DNA from: Rufibacter latericius
GTDB taxonomy: Bacteria > Bacteroidota > Bacteroidia > Cytophagales > Hymenobacteraceae
Direction of reading: 5' to 3'
NCBI RefSeq assembly: GCF_003721515.1
Contig: NZ_RJJD01000004.1
Span: 359,918-423,917 of the forward strand
Length of the DNA stretch: 64,000 bases
Notes under the pieces: generated by a model
Database searches by the model: none
What the model was told of the DNA's origin: nothing
The model's input: only the letters and a program-made list of their open reading frames with translations
Part shown: piece by piece, positions 46,249 through 55,261 of the stretch
Layout of the letters: each line of letters starts with the position of its first letter
Numbering within the stretch: the stretch's first letter is position 1
Made by a program: the position numbers and the translations under genes

Positions 46249-47727
46249 ATGAAAAAGCGCATCTCCGTCAGTTGGCTTTTGCTAGGCTGGCTGCTTACTT
46301 TACTCGCTCCAAGGCCCGTCATGGCACAGGAGCAGGCGTTTTCGCTGCAACAGGCCATTCAGTACGCGCTCCAGAACCGTCCTAACCTGAAGACGCTGCG
46401 CAACCAGGAACAGATTGACAAAGCCAAAGTGGGGGAGGTGCGGGCCATCGGGTTGCCGCAGGTGAACGCTGGCGTAGACATCAGCAACAACTTTATCCAG
46501 CAAAAATCCATTGTAGATTTCAGCGCGTTTGGCGGAGGCGGACAGTTAAACAACTTCACCATCACGCAACAGCAGCTCAACTCGGGGCAGGACATTGTGC
46601 TCACGCCCACCTATACCGTGCCCGAGGGAATGTCGGGGCCGCAGGCGATCACGTTCGTGCAGCCTTGGACCGGCGCCGCCGCTCTTTCGGCTTCCCAGTT
46701 GCTGTTTGACGGGTCGTACCTCATTGGCTTGCGGGCAGCCTCTACGTACACCCAACTTTCCAAAAAGAGCACGCAACAGGGCGAAATTGAAGTGGCCGAG
46801 CAGGTGAGCAAGGCGTATTACAGCGTGCTGGTGGCCGGAGAGCAGATCAAGTTGCTGGACCAGAACCTCGCCCGGCTGGACACCCTGCTGCGCCAAACCA
46901 CCGTCATGAACACCAATGGCTTCGTGGAGAAGCTGGACGTGGACCGCCTTAAGGTAAGCTACAACAACCTCAAGATTGACCGCGACAAAGCCCAACGGTT
47001 GCTGGTGTTGGGCGAGCAGTTGCTCAAGTTTCAGATGGGTTTTCCGCAAACGCAGCCCATCCTGCTCACCGACCAACTAAATGAAAGCAGCCTGGCCAAC
47101 GCCAAGCCCAGAATCAACTACAGCAGCTTTCAATACGCCAACCGCATTGAATACTCCATTCTGGAAACCCAGCGCGATCTGGCCCTTCTGCAACAGCGCA
47201 ACATCAAATCGGGGTACTGGCCGCGGCTGTTGCTGAACGCCAACTACGGGTATAACGGCGTGGGGAACACAGCCGGGAAACTACTGGATGTAAAGGCGGG
47301 CGCCAACAATACCACTACCCGCAACTGGTTTGACTTTGGGGTGGTAGGCGTGAGTTTGCAGGTGCCCATCTTTGACGGCTTGCGCAAAAGTTACCAGGTG
47401 CAGCAATCCCGAATTCAGCTCGAAAACGTGAAACTTGGCTTTGAACAGCTGCAACAATCCATTGACCTCCAGCTACGCCAATCTGATGTGACGGTAGAGA
47501 ACACCTTGAGCGTTTTGCAGGCCCAGCGTCAGAACCTGGAACTGGCCGAGGAGATTGCCCGGGTGTCGCGCATTAAGTACCAGGAGGGCGTGGGTTCCAA
47601 CCTAGAAGTGATTACCGCCGAGACCGATCTGCGTGCAGCCCAGACTAGCTACTACAGTGCCCTCTATGACGCCTTGATTGCCCAGGTAGACGCCGATCGT
47701 GCCACGGGCGCCTTACTCCTGAAATAA
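46249..47727 (+). CDS. TolC-family outer-membrane efflux protein
   Basis: A 492-residue outer-membrane channel component with a signal peptide (LLTLLAPRPVMA|QEQ). It has the two-fold TolC helical pattern: FSLQQAIQYALQNRPNLKTLRNQEQIDKAKVGEVRAIGLPQVNAGVDI, GVSLQVPIFDGLRKSYQVQQSRIQLENVKLGFEQLQQSIDLQLRQ, and a C-terminal RYKEGVGSNLEVITAET-like repeat (IKYQEGVGSNLEVITAETDL). It forms the exit duct for the RND pump encoded two genes downstream. Spacing is 3 bp from the TetR gene and 9 bp to the adaptor. Confidence 0.94.
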   Translation: MKKRISVSWLLLGWLLTLLAPRPVMAQEQAFSLQQAIQYALQNRPNLKTLRNQEQIDKAKVGEVRAIGLPQVNAGVDISNNFIQQKSIVDFSAFGGGGQLNNFTITQQQLNSGQDIVLTPTYTVPEGMSGPQAITFVQPWTGAAALSASQLLFDGSYLIGLRAASTYTQLSKKSTQQGEIEVAEQVSKAYYSVLVAGEQIKLLDQNLARLDTLLRQTTVMNTNGFVEKLDVDRLKVSYNNLKIDRDKAQRLLVLGEQLLKFQMGFPQTQPILLTDQLNESSLANAKPRINYSSFQYANRIEYSILETQRDLALLQQRNIKSGYWPRLLLNANYGYNGVGNTAGKLLDVKAGANNTTTRNWFDFGVVGVSLQVPIFDGLRKSYQVQQSRIQLENVKLGFEQLQQSIDLQLRQSDVTVENTLSVLQAQRQNLELAEEIARVSRIKYQEGVGSNLEVITAETDLRAAQTSYYSALYDALIAQVDADRATGALLLK

Positions 47728-47736
47728 CCCTGACCC

Positions 47737-48897
47737 ATGAACCTCTCATTTGTATCTTCTATGAAAATCTACCTTATCACCGGCTTTATATCCATGGCGC
47801 TACTAGCCTCTGGCTGCGGACAGGGCGAAAAAGACAAAGCGACCCAATTAGCCGAACTCAAAAAACAACAGGCCGAGCTGACCACCCAGATAACCCAACT
47901 GGAAACCGAATTGCAGAAAGAAGGCAAAGGCCCTGCGCCCAAAGTAGCGGCGGTTCCCGTCTCCGTGATGAGCGTGCAACCCGAGACTTTCCGCCATTAC
48001 CTGGAAGTGCAGGGCCGCGTAGACTTCGACCAGAATGTGATGGTGAGCCCCAAAGTACCCGGCGTACTCACCAGCCTCCGCGTAGACCCCGGTAACCGCG
48101 TGAGCCGCGGACAGACCCTGGCTACCATTGACGCCGGCCCGCTGGACCAGCAGATTGCCGCCCTGCGCCCTAACCTTGATCTGGCCCGCACGGTGTACCA
48201 GAAGCAGAAAAACCTCTGGGATCAGAAAATCGGTACCGAAATCCAGTACCTGACCGCCAAAAACAATGTGGAAAGCCTGGAGCGCCAATTGGCCGCTATG
48301 CAGGCCGCCCGGGCGCAGTACATCGTGAAAGCGCCTATATCCGGCGAGGTGGACCAGGTGGTTCCAAAGTCCGGGGAAGCGGTAGCGCCTGGTATGGGCA
48401 TCATTCGGTTAGTCAACGCCAGCAGCGGTAAGATTGTGGCGGAGGTGTCTGAGGCGTACGCTGCCAAAATCAAGAAAGGCGATGATGCGTTGGTGCTCTT
48501 CCCTGATCTGAACCAGGAGATCATGACCACGGTGCGCGTGGTGGGTAGTAACATCAATCCTACTAATCGGGCCTTTACGGTGGAACTGGGCGTGAAACCC
48601 TCGGAGCAGGGCAAAGTGAACCTGCGTCCTAACATGGTGGCCGTGGTTCGCATCCAGGATTATGCCAAAGAGAACGCCCTTACTCTTCCGCTGGACATTG
48701 TGCAGAAAGACGAGCAAGGCAACTTCGTGTACGTGGTGGAGCAGAAAGGCGGCCAGCGCTTGGCGGTGAAACGGAACATCACCACGGGTACCTCATACGG
48801 CGGCAAAGTGGAGGTTTTGACTGGTCTTAATGCCAATGACCAGGTAATTAGGGCCGGTGCGCAGAACCTGAACGAAGGTCAGCCGGTGAGTTTCTAA
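47737..48897 (+). CDS. RND efflux periplasmic adaptor (HlyD/MFP) lipoprotein
   Basis: A lipoprotein (MALLASGCGQGEKDK) of up to 386 residues; ATG at 47761 (MKIYLITG) gives the more usual signal, with 47737 as an upstream alternative. A coiled-coil hairpin (ATQLAELKKQQAELTTQITQLETELQKEG) is followed by a lipoyl-like barrel split by the alpha-hairpin (GRVDFDQNVMVSPKVPGVLTSLRVDPGNRVSRGQTLATID... ISGEVDQVVPKSGEAVAPGM), then beta-barrel and membrane-proximal domains. It bridges the RND pump and the TolC-type channel. The extra N-terminal coiled coil is common in Bacteroidota adaptors. Confidence 0.94.
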   Translation: MNLSFVSSMKIYLITGFISMALLASGCGQGEKDKATQLAELKKQQAELTTQITQLETELQKEGKGPAPKVAAVPVSVMSVQPETFRHYLEVQGRVDFDQNVMVSPKVPGVLTSLRVDPGNRVSRGQTLATIDAGPLDQQIAALRPNLDLARTVYQKQKNLWDQKIGTEIQYLTAKNNVESLERQLAAMQAARAQYIVKAPISGEVDQVVPKSGEAVAPGMGIIRLVNASSGKIVAEVSEAYAAKIKKGDDALVLFPDLNQEIMTTVRVVGSNINPTNRAFTVELGVKPSEQGKVNLRPNMVAVVRIQDYAKENALTLPLDIVQKDEQGNFVYVVEQKGGQRLAVKRNITTGTSYGGKVEVLTGLNANDQVIRAGAQNLNEGQPVSF

Positions 48898-48964
48898 GGA
48901 GTTTTTCAAAAAGAGGCCCCAAAACGCACTTCCGCGATAATCGGGCTTCCCAACATCCAGCCAA

Positions 48965-51900
48965 ATGGAACAATCTCATAACATAAAGGAATTCAAGCCC
49001 ACCAGTTGGGCCATTGATAACCGCACCAGTATCTACTTCATCGTGCTCATTATCTCGCTGGCGGGTATTCTGGCCTACAACCGCCTGCAGAAAGAGAACT
49101 TCCCGGACATCGTGATTCCCACCATGATTGTGACCACGGTGTACCCCGGCACCTCGCCCTCAGACATGGAGAACCTGGTCACCCGGCCCATTGAGAAGCA
49201 GATCAAGTCGCTCAACGGGGTGAAACGGGTGACCTCTACTTCTATGCAGGACTTCGCGATGATCAACGTGGAGTTCAACACTGATGTGGAGGTGGAAGTG
49301 GGCAAGCAGCGGGTGAAAGACGCCGTGGACAAGGCCCAAACCGATCTGCCCACCGATTTGCCCCAGGCCCCTAACGTGCAGGAAATCAGCTTTTCTGAGA
49401 TGCCCATTATGTACGTGAACCTCTCAGGAAATTTCAGCGCCGAGAAACTGAAGCAATTTGCCGAGGATTTGCAGGACCGCATCGAGACCTTGCCCGAGAT
49501 CACCCGGGTAGACATTGTGGGCGCGCTTGAACAGGAAGTGCAAGTCAACATGGACATGTACAAGATGCAGGTAGCCGGCGTGACCTTTGGCGACGTAGAG
49601 CGGGCCATTTTCACCGAAAACATGACCATCTCGGGCGGTACCGTGCGCGTGGGCGACATGAAACGGGCCGTGCGCGTAGTAGGCCAGTACACCGATCCAG
49701 CCATTATTGGTGACATCGTGGTGAAGTCTCTGAACGGCGGTAACATCTATCTAAGAGACATCGCGCAGGTCACAGATACCTTTGAGGAGCGCGAGAGCTT
49801 CGCCCGCCTGGACAATCAACCGGTAATTACGCTCAATGTAGTGAAACGCAGCGGCGAGAACCTGATTGAGGCCTCAGACAAGATCAACGCCATTGTGGAG
49901 GAAGCGCACGGCACCACGCTGCCCGAGAGCCTGAAAATCACCATCACCGGTGACCAGTCCACCAGTACGCGCCACACCCTCAATGACCTCATCAATACCA
50001 TCATCATCGGGTTTATTCTGGTGACGTTGATTCTGATGTTCTTCATGGGCACCACCAACGCTTTGTTCGTGGGGCTGTCGGTACCCATCTCCATGTTCAT
50101 CGCCTTTCTGATCATGCCTATGATTGGGTTCTCGCTGAACATGATTGTGCTGTTCTCGTTCCTGCTGGCCTTGGGAATTGTGGTGGATGATGCCATTGTG
50201 GTGATTGAAAACACGCACCGCATCTTTCATGAAACCAACTGGAACATCGCCAAATCCGCGAAGATGGCGGCGGGTGAGGTGTTTCTGCCGGTGTTGGCGG
50301 GTACGCTTACCACGGTAGCGCCGTTTCTGCCTTTGGCGTTCTGGCCCGGTATTGTGGGTGAGTTCATGTTCTATCTGCCCATCACGCTTATTCTTACCCT
50401 CATGGCCTCGCTGGTGGTAGCCTTTATCATCAACCCGGTGTTTGCGGTGTCTTTTATGAAAAGAGGCCATCATCCGGAGAAAGAGAGAAAGAACTTCCGC
50501 CTAAGTATGCTCATCATGGGCGGTTTGGCCTTGCTGAGCTTTGCCTTCGGCTGGATAGGAATTGGCAGTCTAGTGGTGGTACTTATGGCTTTTGTGGCCT
50601 TGAACAAGTTCGTTTTCACCGGTTGGATCAACAAATTCCAGAGCCGGGTGCTGCCTGCTTTCATGTCCCGTTATGAGCGGCTATTGCGGTGGATGCTGGT
50701 GGGCCGACGGCCATACAAAGTAGTGGCGTTTGTAGTGGGTTTGCTTTTCCTCTCTTTTGTGGTAACCGCCCTCAGAGCGCCTAAAGTAGTGTTCTTCCCA
50801 CAAGGCGATCCCAACTTCATCTACACCTACATCAGCATGCCCGTGGGTACGGATCAGTCGGTGACAGATTCTATTACCAAGGTGGTGGAACGGCGGGTGT
50901 TCAAGGTGGTAGGGGAGAAGAACCCCAACGTGGAATCTATTATTTCCAATGTGGCGGTAGGTGCTGGTGACCCGATGGCGGGAAGCCGTCAGGCCGAATC
51001 TAACAAAGGCCGGGTGACGGTAGCATTTGTGGAGTACCAGTACCGCGAACCAGGCGTGAGCACCGCTAAGTATCTGGACGATATCCGCGAAGCGGTAAAA
51101 AGAATACCAGGCGCCGAGATCACGGTGGAGCAGGAGCAGAACGGTCCGCCCGTGGGCAAGCCTATTGTGGTGGAAATTGCCGGCGAGGATTTTGCCGGGC
51201 TCATCCAGGTCTCCAAGAACGTGCAGCGCTACCTGGACTCGGCGCAGATTGGCGGCATAGAGGACCTGCGTACAGATTTAGAGGACAAGAACCCCGAGAT
51301 CACAGTGGAAATTGACAGAGTACGTGCCAACCGCGAGGGCCTGAGTACCGCTCAGATTGGCTCTGAGCTCCGGACAGCTATTTTCGGGAAAGAGGCTTCC
51401 AAGTTTAAGCGCGATGAAGATGAATACCCCATCCAGATCAGATTAGCCGAGCAGTACCGCAAGAACATTGACCAGCTTATGGGTATGGTGCTCACCTTCA
51501 GAGATGCTTCGGGCATGGTACGCCAGGTGCCGGTCTCGGCGGTAGCCAGCATCAAGTATTCCACTACGTACGGGGGCATAAAGCGCAAGAACCTGAAGCG
51601 GGTGATTACCCTTTCTTCCAACGTGTTGGGTGGTTACAACCCCAATGAGGTGGTGGCCAACATCCAGACTGCCCTAGACCGTTTTCCGGCACCGGAAGGC
51701 TATGAGATCAGGATGGGTGGTGAGCAGGAAGACCAAAAAGAAACCATGGATTTCCTTTCCCTAGCCGGTATTGCCTCTATGGGGCTGATCTTCCTGGTCT
51801 TAGTGACGCAGTTTAACTCGGTTTCAAAATCGCTGATAATTTTATCAGAAGTTATCTTTTCTGTGATAGGGGTATTGCTGGGTTTCTCTGTCTTTAATAT

Positions 51901-52342
51901 GGATATGTCCATCGTGATGACCGGGATTGGGATTATCGCGTTGGCGGGAATCGTGGTGAAGAACGGGATTCTACTGGTTGAATTCACAGATGTGTTGATG
52001 GGCGAAGGAATGGAACTGAAAGAAGCGATTGTGATGGCCGGTAAAACACGTTTGAGTCCGGTTGTACTTACTGCCACCGCCACCATTCTAGGCTTGATTC
52101 CATTGGCCATCGGGTTGAATTTCAACTTCTTTACGCTCTTCACGGAGTTTAACCCGCACTTCTTCCTTGGCGGCGAGAACGTGACTTTCTGGGGACCCCT
52201 GGCCTGGACCATCATTTTTGGCTTAAGCTTTGCTACGTTCCTTACCCTGTTGGTAGTGCCTATGATGTACCTGATCAATGAGAAAATCAAGAACCGGGTG
52301 CTTCCTAAACGCCGCAAGAAAGAGGCGGTACTGGTAGGCTGA
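48965..52342 (+). CDS. RND-family efflux permease (AcrB/HAE1 type)
   Basis: A 1125-residue inner-membrane proton-driven pump with twelve membrane helices in two halves. Visible signatures are the first helix FIVLIISLAGILAYNRLQKENFPDI, PGTSPSDMENLVTRPIE, the proton-relay helix LALGIVVDDAIVVIENTHR, LAGTLTTVAPFLPLAFWPGIVGEF, and in the second half GIIALAGIVVKNGILLVEFTD and LTATATILGLIPLA. Two large porter domains follow TM1 and TM7. The length exceeds the usual 1030-1050 because of an insert between the halves (MKRGHHPEKERKNFRLSML and an extra hydrophobic hairpin, about 500-575). Substrate is unknown. Confidence 0.95.
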   Translation: MEQSHNIKEFKPTSWAIDNRTSIYFIVLIISLAGILAYNRLQKENFPDIVIPTMIVTTVYPGTSPSDMENLVTRPIEKQIKSLNGVKRVTSTSMQDFAMINVEFNTDVEVEVGKQRVKDAVDKAQTDLPTDLPQAPNVQEISFSEMPIMYVNLSGNFSAEKLKQFAEDLQDRIETLPEITRVDIVGALEQEVQVNMDMYKMQVAGVTFGDVERAIFTENMTISGGTVRVGDMKRAVRVVGQYTDPAIIGDIVVKSLNGGNIYLRDIAQVTDTFEERESFARLDNQPVITLNVVKRSGENLIEASDKINAIVEEAHGTTLPESLKITITGDQSTSTRHTLNDLINTIIIGFILVTLILMFFMGTTNALFVGLSVPISMFIAFLIMPMIGFSLNMIVLFSFLLALGIVVDDAIVVIENTHRIFHETNWNIAKSAKMAAGEVFLPVLAGTLTTVAPFLPLAFWPGIVGEFMFYLPITLILTLMASLVVAFIINPVFAVSFMKRGHHPEKERKNFRLSMLIMGGLALLSFAFGWIGIGSLVVVLMAFVALNKFVFTGWINKFQSRVLPAFMSRYERLLRWMLVGRRPYKVVAFVVGLLFLSFVVTALRAPKVVFFPQGDPNFIYTYISMPVGTDQSVTDSITKVVERRVFKVVGEKNPNVESIISNVAVGAGDPMAGSRQAESNKGRVTVAFVEYQYREPGVSTAKYLDDIREAVKRIPGAEITVEQEQNGPPVGKPIVVEIAGEDFAGLIQVSKNVQRYLDSAQIGGIEDLRTDLEDKNPEITVEIDRVRANREGLSTAQIGSELRTAIFGKEASKFKRDEDEYPIQIRLAEQYRKNIDQLMGMVLTFRDASGMVRQVPVSAVASIKYSTTYGGIKRKNLKRVITLSSNVLGGYNPNEVVANIQTALDRFPAPEGYEIRMGGEQEDQKETMDFLSLAGIASMGLIFLVLVTQFNSVSKSLIILSEVIFSVIGVLLGFSVFNMDMSIVMTGIGIIALAGIVVKNGILLVEFTDVLMGEGMELKEAIVMAGKTRLSPVVLTATATILGLIPLAIGLNFNFFTLFTEFNPHFFLGGENVTFWGPLAWTIIFGLSFATFLTLLVVPMMYLINEKIKNRVLPKRRKKEAVLVG

Positions 52343-52378
52343 TTTGTTTGAATAAGGACCCTTTAATATTTTATCTAT

Positions 52379-52639
52379 ATGATTACTGCCCATACAACCC
52401 CCTCTGTTACCCGTCAAGTCGTACGAATTATCAGCAAGACCAGAGAGATAAAGCCATCCCGTCTCCGGGCCTCTGCCGACCTAAGCAAAGAACTTGGGTT
52501 TGACACCGTTGATGTGGTTTCCATTATCTGGGAACTGGAGAAAAACTTTAAGATCGTGATCCCAGATGAAGTGCCTCTGAATACCGTGGGTGATTTCGTG
52601 GACTACGTGTCTACGCACACCATGCGCCAGGCTAGCTAA
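52379..52639 (+). CDS. Acyl-carrier-protein-like protein with Thr at the carrier site
   Basis: An 86-residue ACP fold: four-helix pattern RQVVRIISKTREIKPSRLRASADLSKELGF, then DTVDVVSIIWELEKNFKIVIPDE and VGDFVDYVSTH. Normal ACPs have DSL with the serine carrying 4'-phosphopantetheine; here the residue is Thr43 (FDTVDV), so standard modification is doubtful. The N-terminus (MITAHTTPSVTRQ) is not ACP-like. It starts 36 bp after the RND gene on the same strand and may share its transcript. There is no ketosynthase or ligase nearby. A role as a non-acylated structural or regulatory partner is possible. Confidence 0.75.
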   Translation: MITAHTTPSVTRQVVRIISKTREIKPSRLRASADLSKELGFDTVDVVSIIWELEKNFKIVIPDEVPLNTVGDFVDYVSTHTMRQAS

Positions 52640-52798
52640 CCCCTTTATTTAATTGCTCATTTTTGACTTCGAAAGGCAGCGGGATTTTCCTTCTGCCTTT
52701 CTTTCTGTAATGGTAGGGCAGCGTTTTTTGGGTGTTTTCAGAAATTTGAAGGAAAAGTATTTTGTTCCAAGAAGCACAGTATCTTTCTGGTTGCATGG

Positions 52799-52866
52799 TT
52801 CAAGACTGTGACTTGGACCTAATATGATCTGAAGTTTGTAAATCAGTGAGGCGACAGCCTCAAAAC
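52799..52866 (+). repeat. Second dispersed intergenic repeat, copy B
   Basis: TTCAAGACTGTGACTT, then a diverged dyad (CTGAAGTTTGTAAATCAG), then GTGAGGCGACAGCCTCAAAAC. It shares order and most bases with the minus strand of 42136-42209. Confidence 0.6.
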
Positions 52867-53008
52867 GGCATCAGGAGCAGCTACTTCCGCCGTTGTTGGT
52901 GTTCTCACCAACGACCAGAATTGCCTCTCCGGTTTGCTATAAGCCTTTACCTTCCAATCTCGTCCTACCAAGCCTCAGAGCTGAAGTCGCGGTCTGCCCG
53001 CGTTTGTC

Positions 53009-53060
53009 ACTTTTCTCCTTGATGAGAAAAGTAACCAAAAGAATCAAGAAGAAAAGAAAC
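53009..53060. repeat. CTTTTCTC..GAGAAAAG type intergenic repeat
   Basis: CTTTTCTC and GAGAAAAG form a short dyad around CTTGAT, followed by GTAACCAAAAGAATCAAG. Similar strings (CTTTT...TTGA...AAAAGTAACCAAAAAG.TCAAG) are familiar as dispersed repeats in Bacteroidota genomes; this appears to be a single degraded copy. Confidence 0.4.
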
Positions 53061-53493
53061 TCGCTGACGCCCAGACAGTCTTTTCTTCAGAAGTTGTGAC
53101 ACCCCGCTTCCGTCCTCTGTTGCATGGTGAGCGTGGGTTATAGCCACTTGTATTGTTCTTCCGTGCGGCAGGCCGTGCCTCGGCCTCACGTAGGCCTGCG
53201 TCCCGACCTGCCGCAGGGTTGGTGGTTTCGTTTTGCCAGGTGTTGTGTATTTCTTCGTCTTGTGGACCTTGCTTTTTTGACGTGTTTCAAGAGAGTTTTG
53301 GTGAAAGGAAGGCTAAAACAGAAAGGTAGGGTGAATCCTAGAAAGTTATAGAAAGGCGGTTTCTGCGTGAATTTAGACTTAATCTGTATTACGGTAAATG
53401 AGGGTTTGACAAGAACCAATCGGGGCTTTTATGGGTATATTTGAGTTAAGGCGCTTATGCAAAGCAGAGCCTAAATTATCAGAGATACTTGCC

Positions 53494-54033
53494 ATGAAAG
53501 ATTTATTGAGACTGCGTACCTCCCTTTCTGAAGAAATAGAGACGCTCTTGAACGAACAGATAAAAGTAGAAGCCCATTCGTCGGCCACGTATTTGGCCAT
53601 GTCTTCCTGGTGCAACCGCCAGGGCTTTGACTACAGTGCCGATTATTTCATGAAGCAGAGCCATGAAGAGCGGGAGCATATGCTCAAACTCTTCAACTTC
53701 GTGGGTGATCTGGGCGGGCATGCCGTGTCGCCCGAGGTGGTGGGCATTCCGCAGGAGTTTGACTCGTTCCGCGATGTGTTTGAAAAGGCGCTGCAGCAGG
53801 AGATCTTCGTGACGCAGCAGTTCAATCGGCTCGCCGACCAGTGCATGAAGTCGCGCGATTACATGACCTTCCAATTTCTGCAGTGGTTCCTGAAAGAACA
53901 GGTAGAAGAGGAGTACGTCGCTCGTCGCGCCCTGGAACTGTTTGATGTGATTGGGGAGGAAGGCACCGGCCGCTGGGAAATTGACAAAAACGTGCGCAAA
54001 ATTAAATACGATAATGACACTGCCGGCGAGTAA
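53494..54033 (+). CDS. Ferritin, iron-storage protein
   Basis: The start was set at 53494 (MKDLLRLRTSLSEEIETLL), the usual N-terminus; a frame 63 bp longer adds nothing conserved. The 179-residue four-helix protein shows the ferroxidase-site pattern NEQIKVEAHSSATYLAMSSW (Glu), SHEEREHMLKLFNFV (ExxH), and EIFVTQQFNRLADQ and FLQWFLKEQVEEE. It oxidises and stores iron as a 24-mer in the cytoplasm. The C-terminal 25 residues (GRWEIDKNVRKIKYDNDTAGE) are a short extension. A bidirectional terminator follows the gene. Confidence 0.94.
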   Translation: MKDLLRLRTSLSEEIETLLNEQIKVEAHSSATYLAMSSWCNRQGFDYSADYFMKQSHEEREHMLKLFNFVGDLGGHAVSPEVVGIPQEFDSFRDVFEKALQQEIFVTQQFNRLADQCMKSRDYMTFQFLQWFLKEQVEEEYVARRALELFDVIGEEGTGRWEIDKNVRKIKYDNDTAGE

Positions 54034-54078
54034 CCTTCGATGAAGTGATTCGTAAAATAAGGTATAATTAAAGTAAAG

Positions 54079-54115
54079 AAAACCTCTCAGGCCCGTAAGT
54101 CTGAGAGGTTTTTTA
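54079..54115. terminator. Bidirectional terminator between ferritin and ferredoxin genes
   Basis: AAAACCTCTCAG (54079-54090) pairs with CTGAGAGGTTTT (54101-54112) around a 10-base loop, with T runs on both strands (TTTTTTA on plus; A-rich flank on plus giving T on minus). It separates the convergent ferritin and ferredoxin genes. Confidence 0.88.
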
Positions 54116-54385
54116 TTTGCCTAGTACCTGTTCCCGGAAAATCTGTAAGATTTGTCCTTCAGTCATGTCCTGGAGCCAGAGGTTCTGGGGTTGTATACTG
54201 AAGATGGGGCCGTGCTTACACCGGTCGGTGCAGTCGGTTTTAATGATCTCTACCTCGTCTTTGAGGCCCGCCATCTTGAGCTGGTCTCGCATGGTTTTCC
54301 TGATTTCCTTGCCGCCGTGTTTCTGGCATTTGCCGCTTCCGCAGGCGTAGATCACCTGGCGGGGAGTGTTGGGGTGTTTACTCAT
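54113..54385 (-). CDS. Thioredoxin-like [2Fe-2S] ferredoxin
   Basis: A 90-residue protein with Cys15 and Cys20 in VIYACGSGKCQKHG and Cys52 and Cys56 in KTDCTDRCKHGP: the four-Cys arrangement of thioredoxin-fold [2Fe-2S] ferredoxins (as in NuoE or the CPXCG-type small proteins). EVEIIKTDCTDRC and GPIFSIQPQNLWLQDM complete the fold. It should carry single electrons; its partner is unknown. It sits alone, convergent with ferritin, which may reflect shared iron-related use. Confidence 0.88.
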   Translation of the reverse strand: MSKHPNTPRQVIYACGSGKCQKHGGKEIRKTMRDQLKMAGLKDEVEIIKTDCTDRCKHGPIFSIQPQNLWLQDMTEGQILQIFREQVLGK

Positions 54386-54459
54386 ACATCTTGGAATGCT
54401 CTCTGCTCTGTTGTACGCATAGTCGCCATATTAGCTGCTTCACCGGCTTCGGGAAACTT

Positions 54460-54521
54460 AAAAGCCTCTGCCTTTTAGGGCTCGTTTCTGAAAAACGGCA
54501 CCAAAATAGGCAGAGGCTTTT
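54460..54521 (-). terminator. Long palindrome-family terminator
   Basis: AAAAGCCTCTGCC plus TTTT pairs with AAAA plus GGCAGAGGCTTTT (13 + 4 bp with a 2-base bulge), with the family core TTTCTGAAAAACGGC in the loop. It lies 7 bp beyond the stop of the minus-strand gene at 54528. Confidence 0.75.
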
Positions 54522-54527
54522 GAAAGG

Positions 54528-55088
54528 TTATTCTTCGTAGGGGCTGCGCTGGCGCTGTGATTTATAGAGTTGCCAGAGGTACAGTCCTATTCCAAAGGTC
54601 AGGAACCCGTAGATGGCGTAGGTGAGAACACCGCTGTTTTCTTTAGCCACAATGTCTTTGCCCAAGAAGAACTGGAGGTTTTTGCTTGGGGCAGTAAGGC
54701 CGTACAGCTTGCGCACGCCTCCGTTTTCGAGCAAATCTTCCTTGTTACTATATTCCACCCGCAGGCGATCGCCGGGTTTGATGGCGGCCCGGAAAGCGGC
54801 GGTATCAAAATTGGCTTCCTCGCGGCCGGTGAGTTCAAATCGTTCGGCAAACTCCTTGAGCCAAATGCCGTAGTCTCTTTCGCCCTCGGGGGTTTTCTTG
54901 AAAGAGTAATTGATAAAGGTTCCTTCTTTCACCACCAGTTCCTGCTCTGTCTTCACTTCCTGCGTCAGGCTTTTGAAGATCAGGAGACCTAACCCCACAA
55001 TAATCAGGAGAATGGCGGGCATGAATTGCCCCGAGAGCGGAAGCGAGAAAGTAGGAACGCCTAAGGTGCGTCTACTGCGTATTGGCAT
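54528..55088 (-). CDS. Membrane protein of unknown function (DUF3592-like)
   Basis: A 186-residue protein with two membrane helices: FMPAILLIIVGLGLLIFKSL near the N-terminus and TYAIYGFLTFGIGLYLWQLY near the C-terminus. Between them is a soluble domain (about 45-150) containing EGTFINYSFKKTPEGERDYGIWL, KPGDRLRVEYSNKEDLL and KNLQFFLGKDI. The hairpin-with-beta-domain arrangement recalls DUF3592 proteins, but similarity is loose. Monocistronic, with a terminator directly after it. Function not assignable. Confidence 0.65.
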   Translation of the reverse strand: MPIRSRRTLGVPTFSLPLSGQFMPAILLIIVGLGLLIFKSLTQEVKTEQELVVKEGTFINYSFKKTPEGERDYGIWLKEFAERFELTGREEANFDTAAFRAAIKPGDRLRVEYSNKEDLLENGGVRKLYGLTAPSKNLQFFLGKDIVAKENSGVLTYAIYGFLTFGIGLYLWQLYKSQRQRSPYEE

Positions 55089-55177
55089 AGTATGTTCAAA
55101 TAAGATAAAGTCCTAAAAGTATTAAAACTATACCGGGAATAGAAGAGTTCGTTTCCTGCGCGGTTCTTTGAAAGGAA

Positions 55178-55233
55178 GCCGAAAACAGAAATTAATCCGG
55201 GGAATACCTCTTTGTCTGGTTTCTGTTTTCGGC
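55178..55233 (-). terminator. 14-bp stem terminator of the CHU_C gene
   Basis: GCCGAAAACAGAAA (55178-55191) and its exact complement (55220-55233) enclose a 28-base loop, 28 bp after the stop of the large gene at 55262. The core GAAAACAG matches the dispersed palindrome family. Confidence 0.7.
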
Positions 55234-55261
55234 GTTCTTTTGGGAAAACAGGCGGGAAACC

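Larger units (their letters stand above)
52640..53493. other. Long intergenic region with dispersed repeats
   Basis: About 850 bp without a convincing gene. It contains the second dispersed repeat (52799-52866), a CTTTTCTCCTTGATGAGAAAAG dyad region (53009-53060), a GC-rich dyad around 53160-53220 (GCGGCAGG... CCTGCCGC) and short frames on both strands that look accidental. The last 90 bp should hold the ferritin promoter. Confidence 0.5.
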
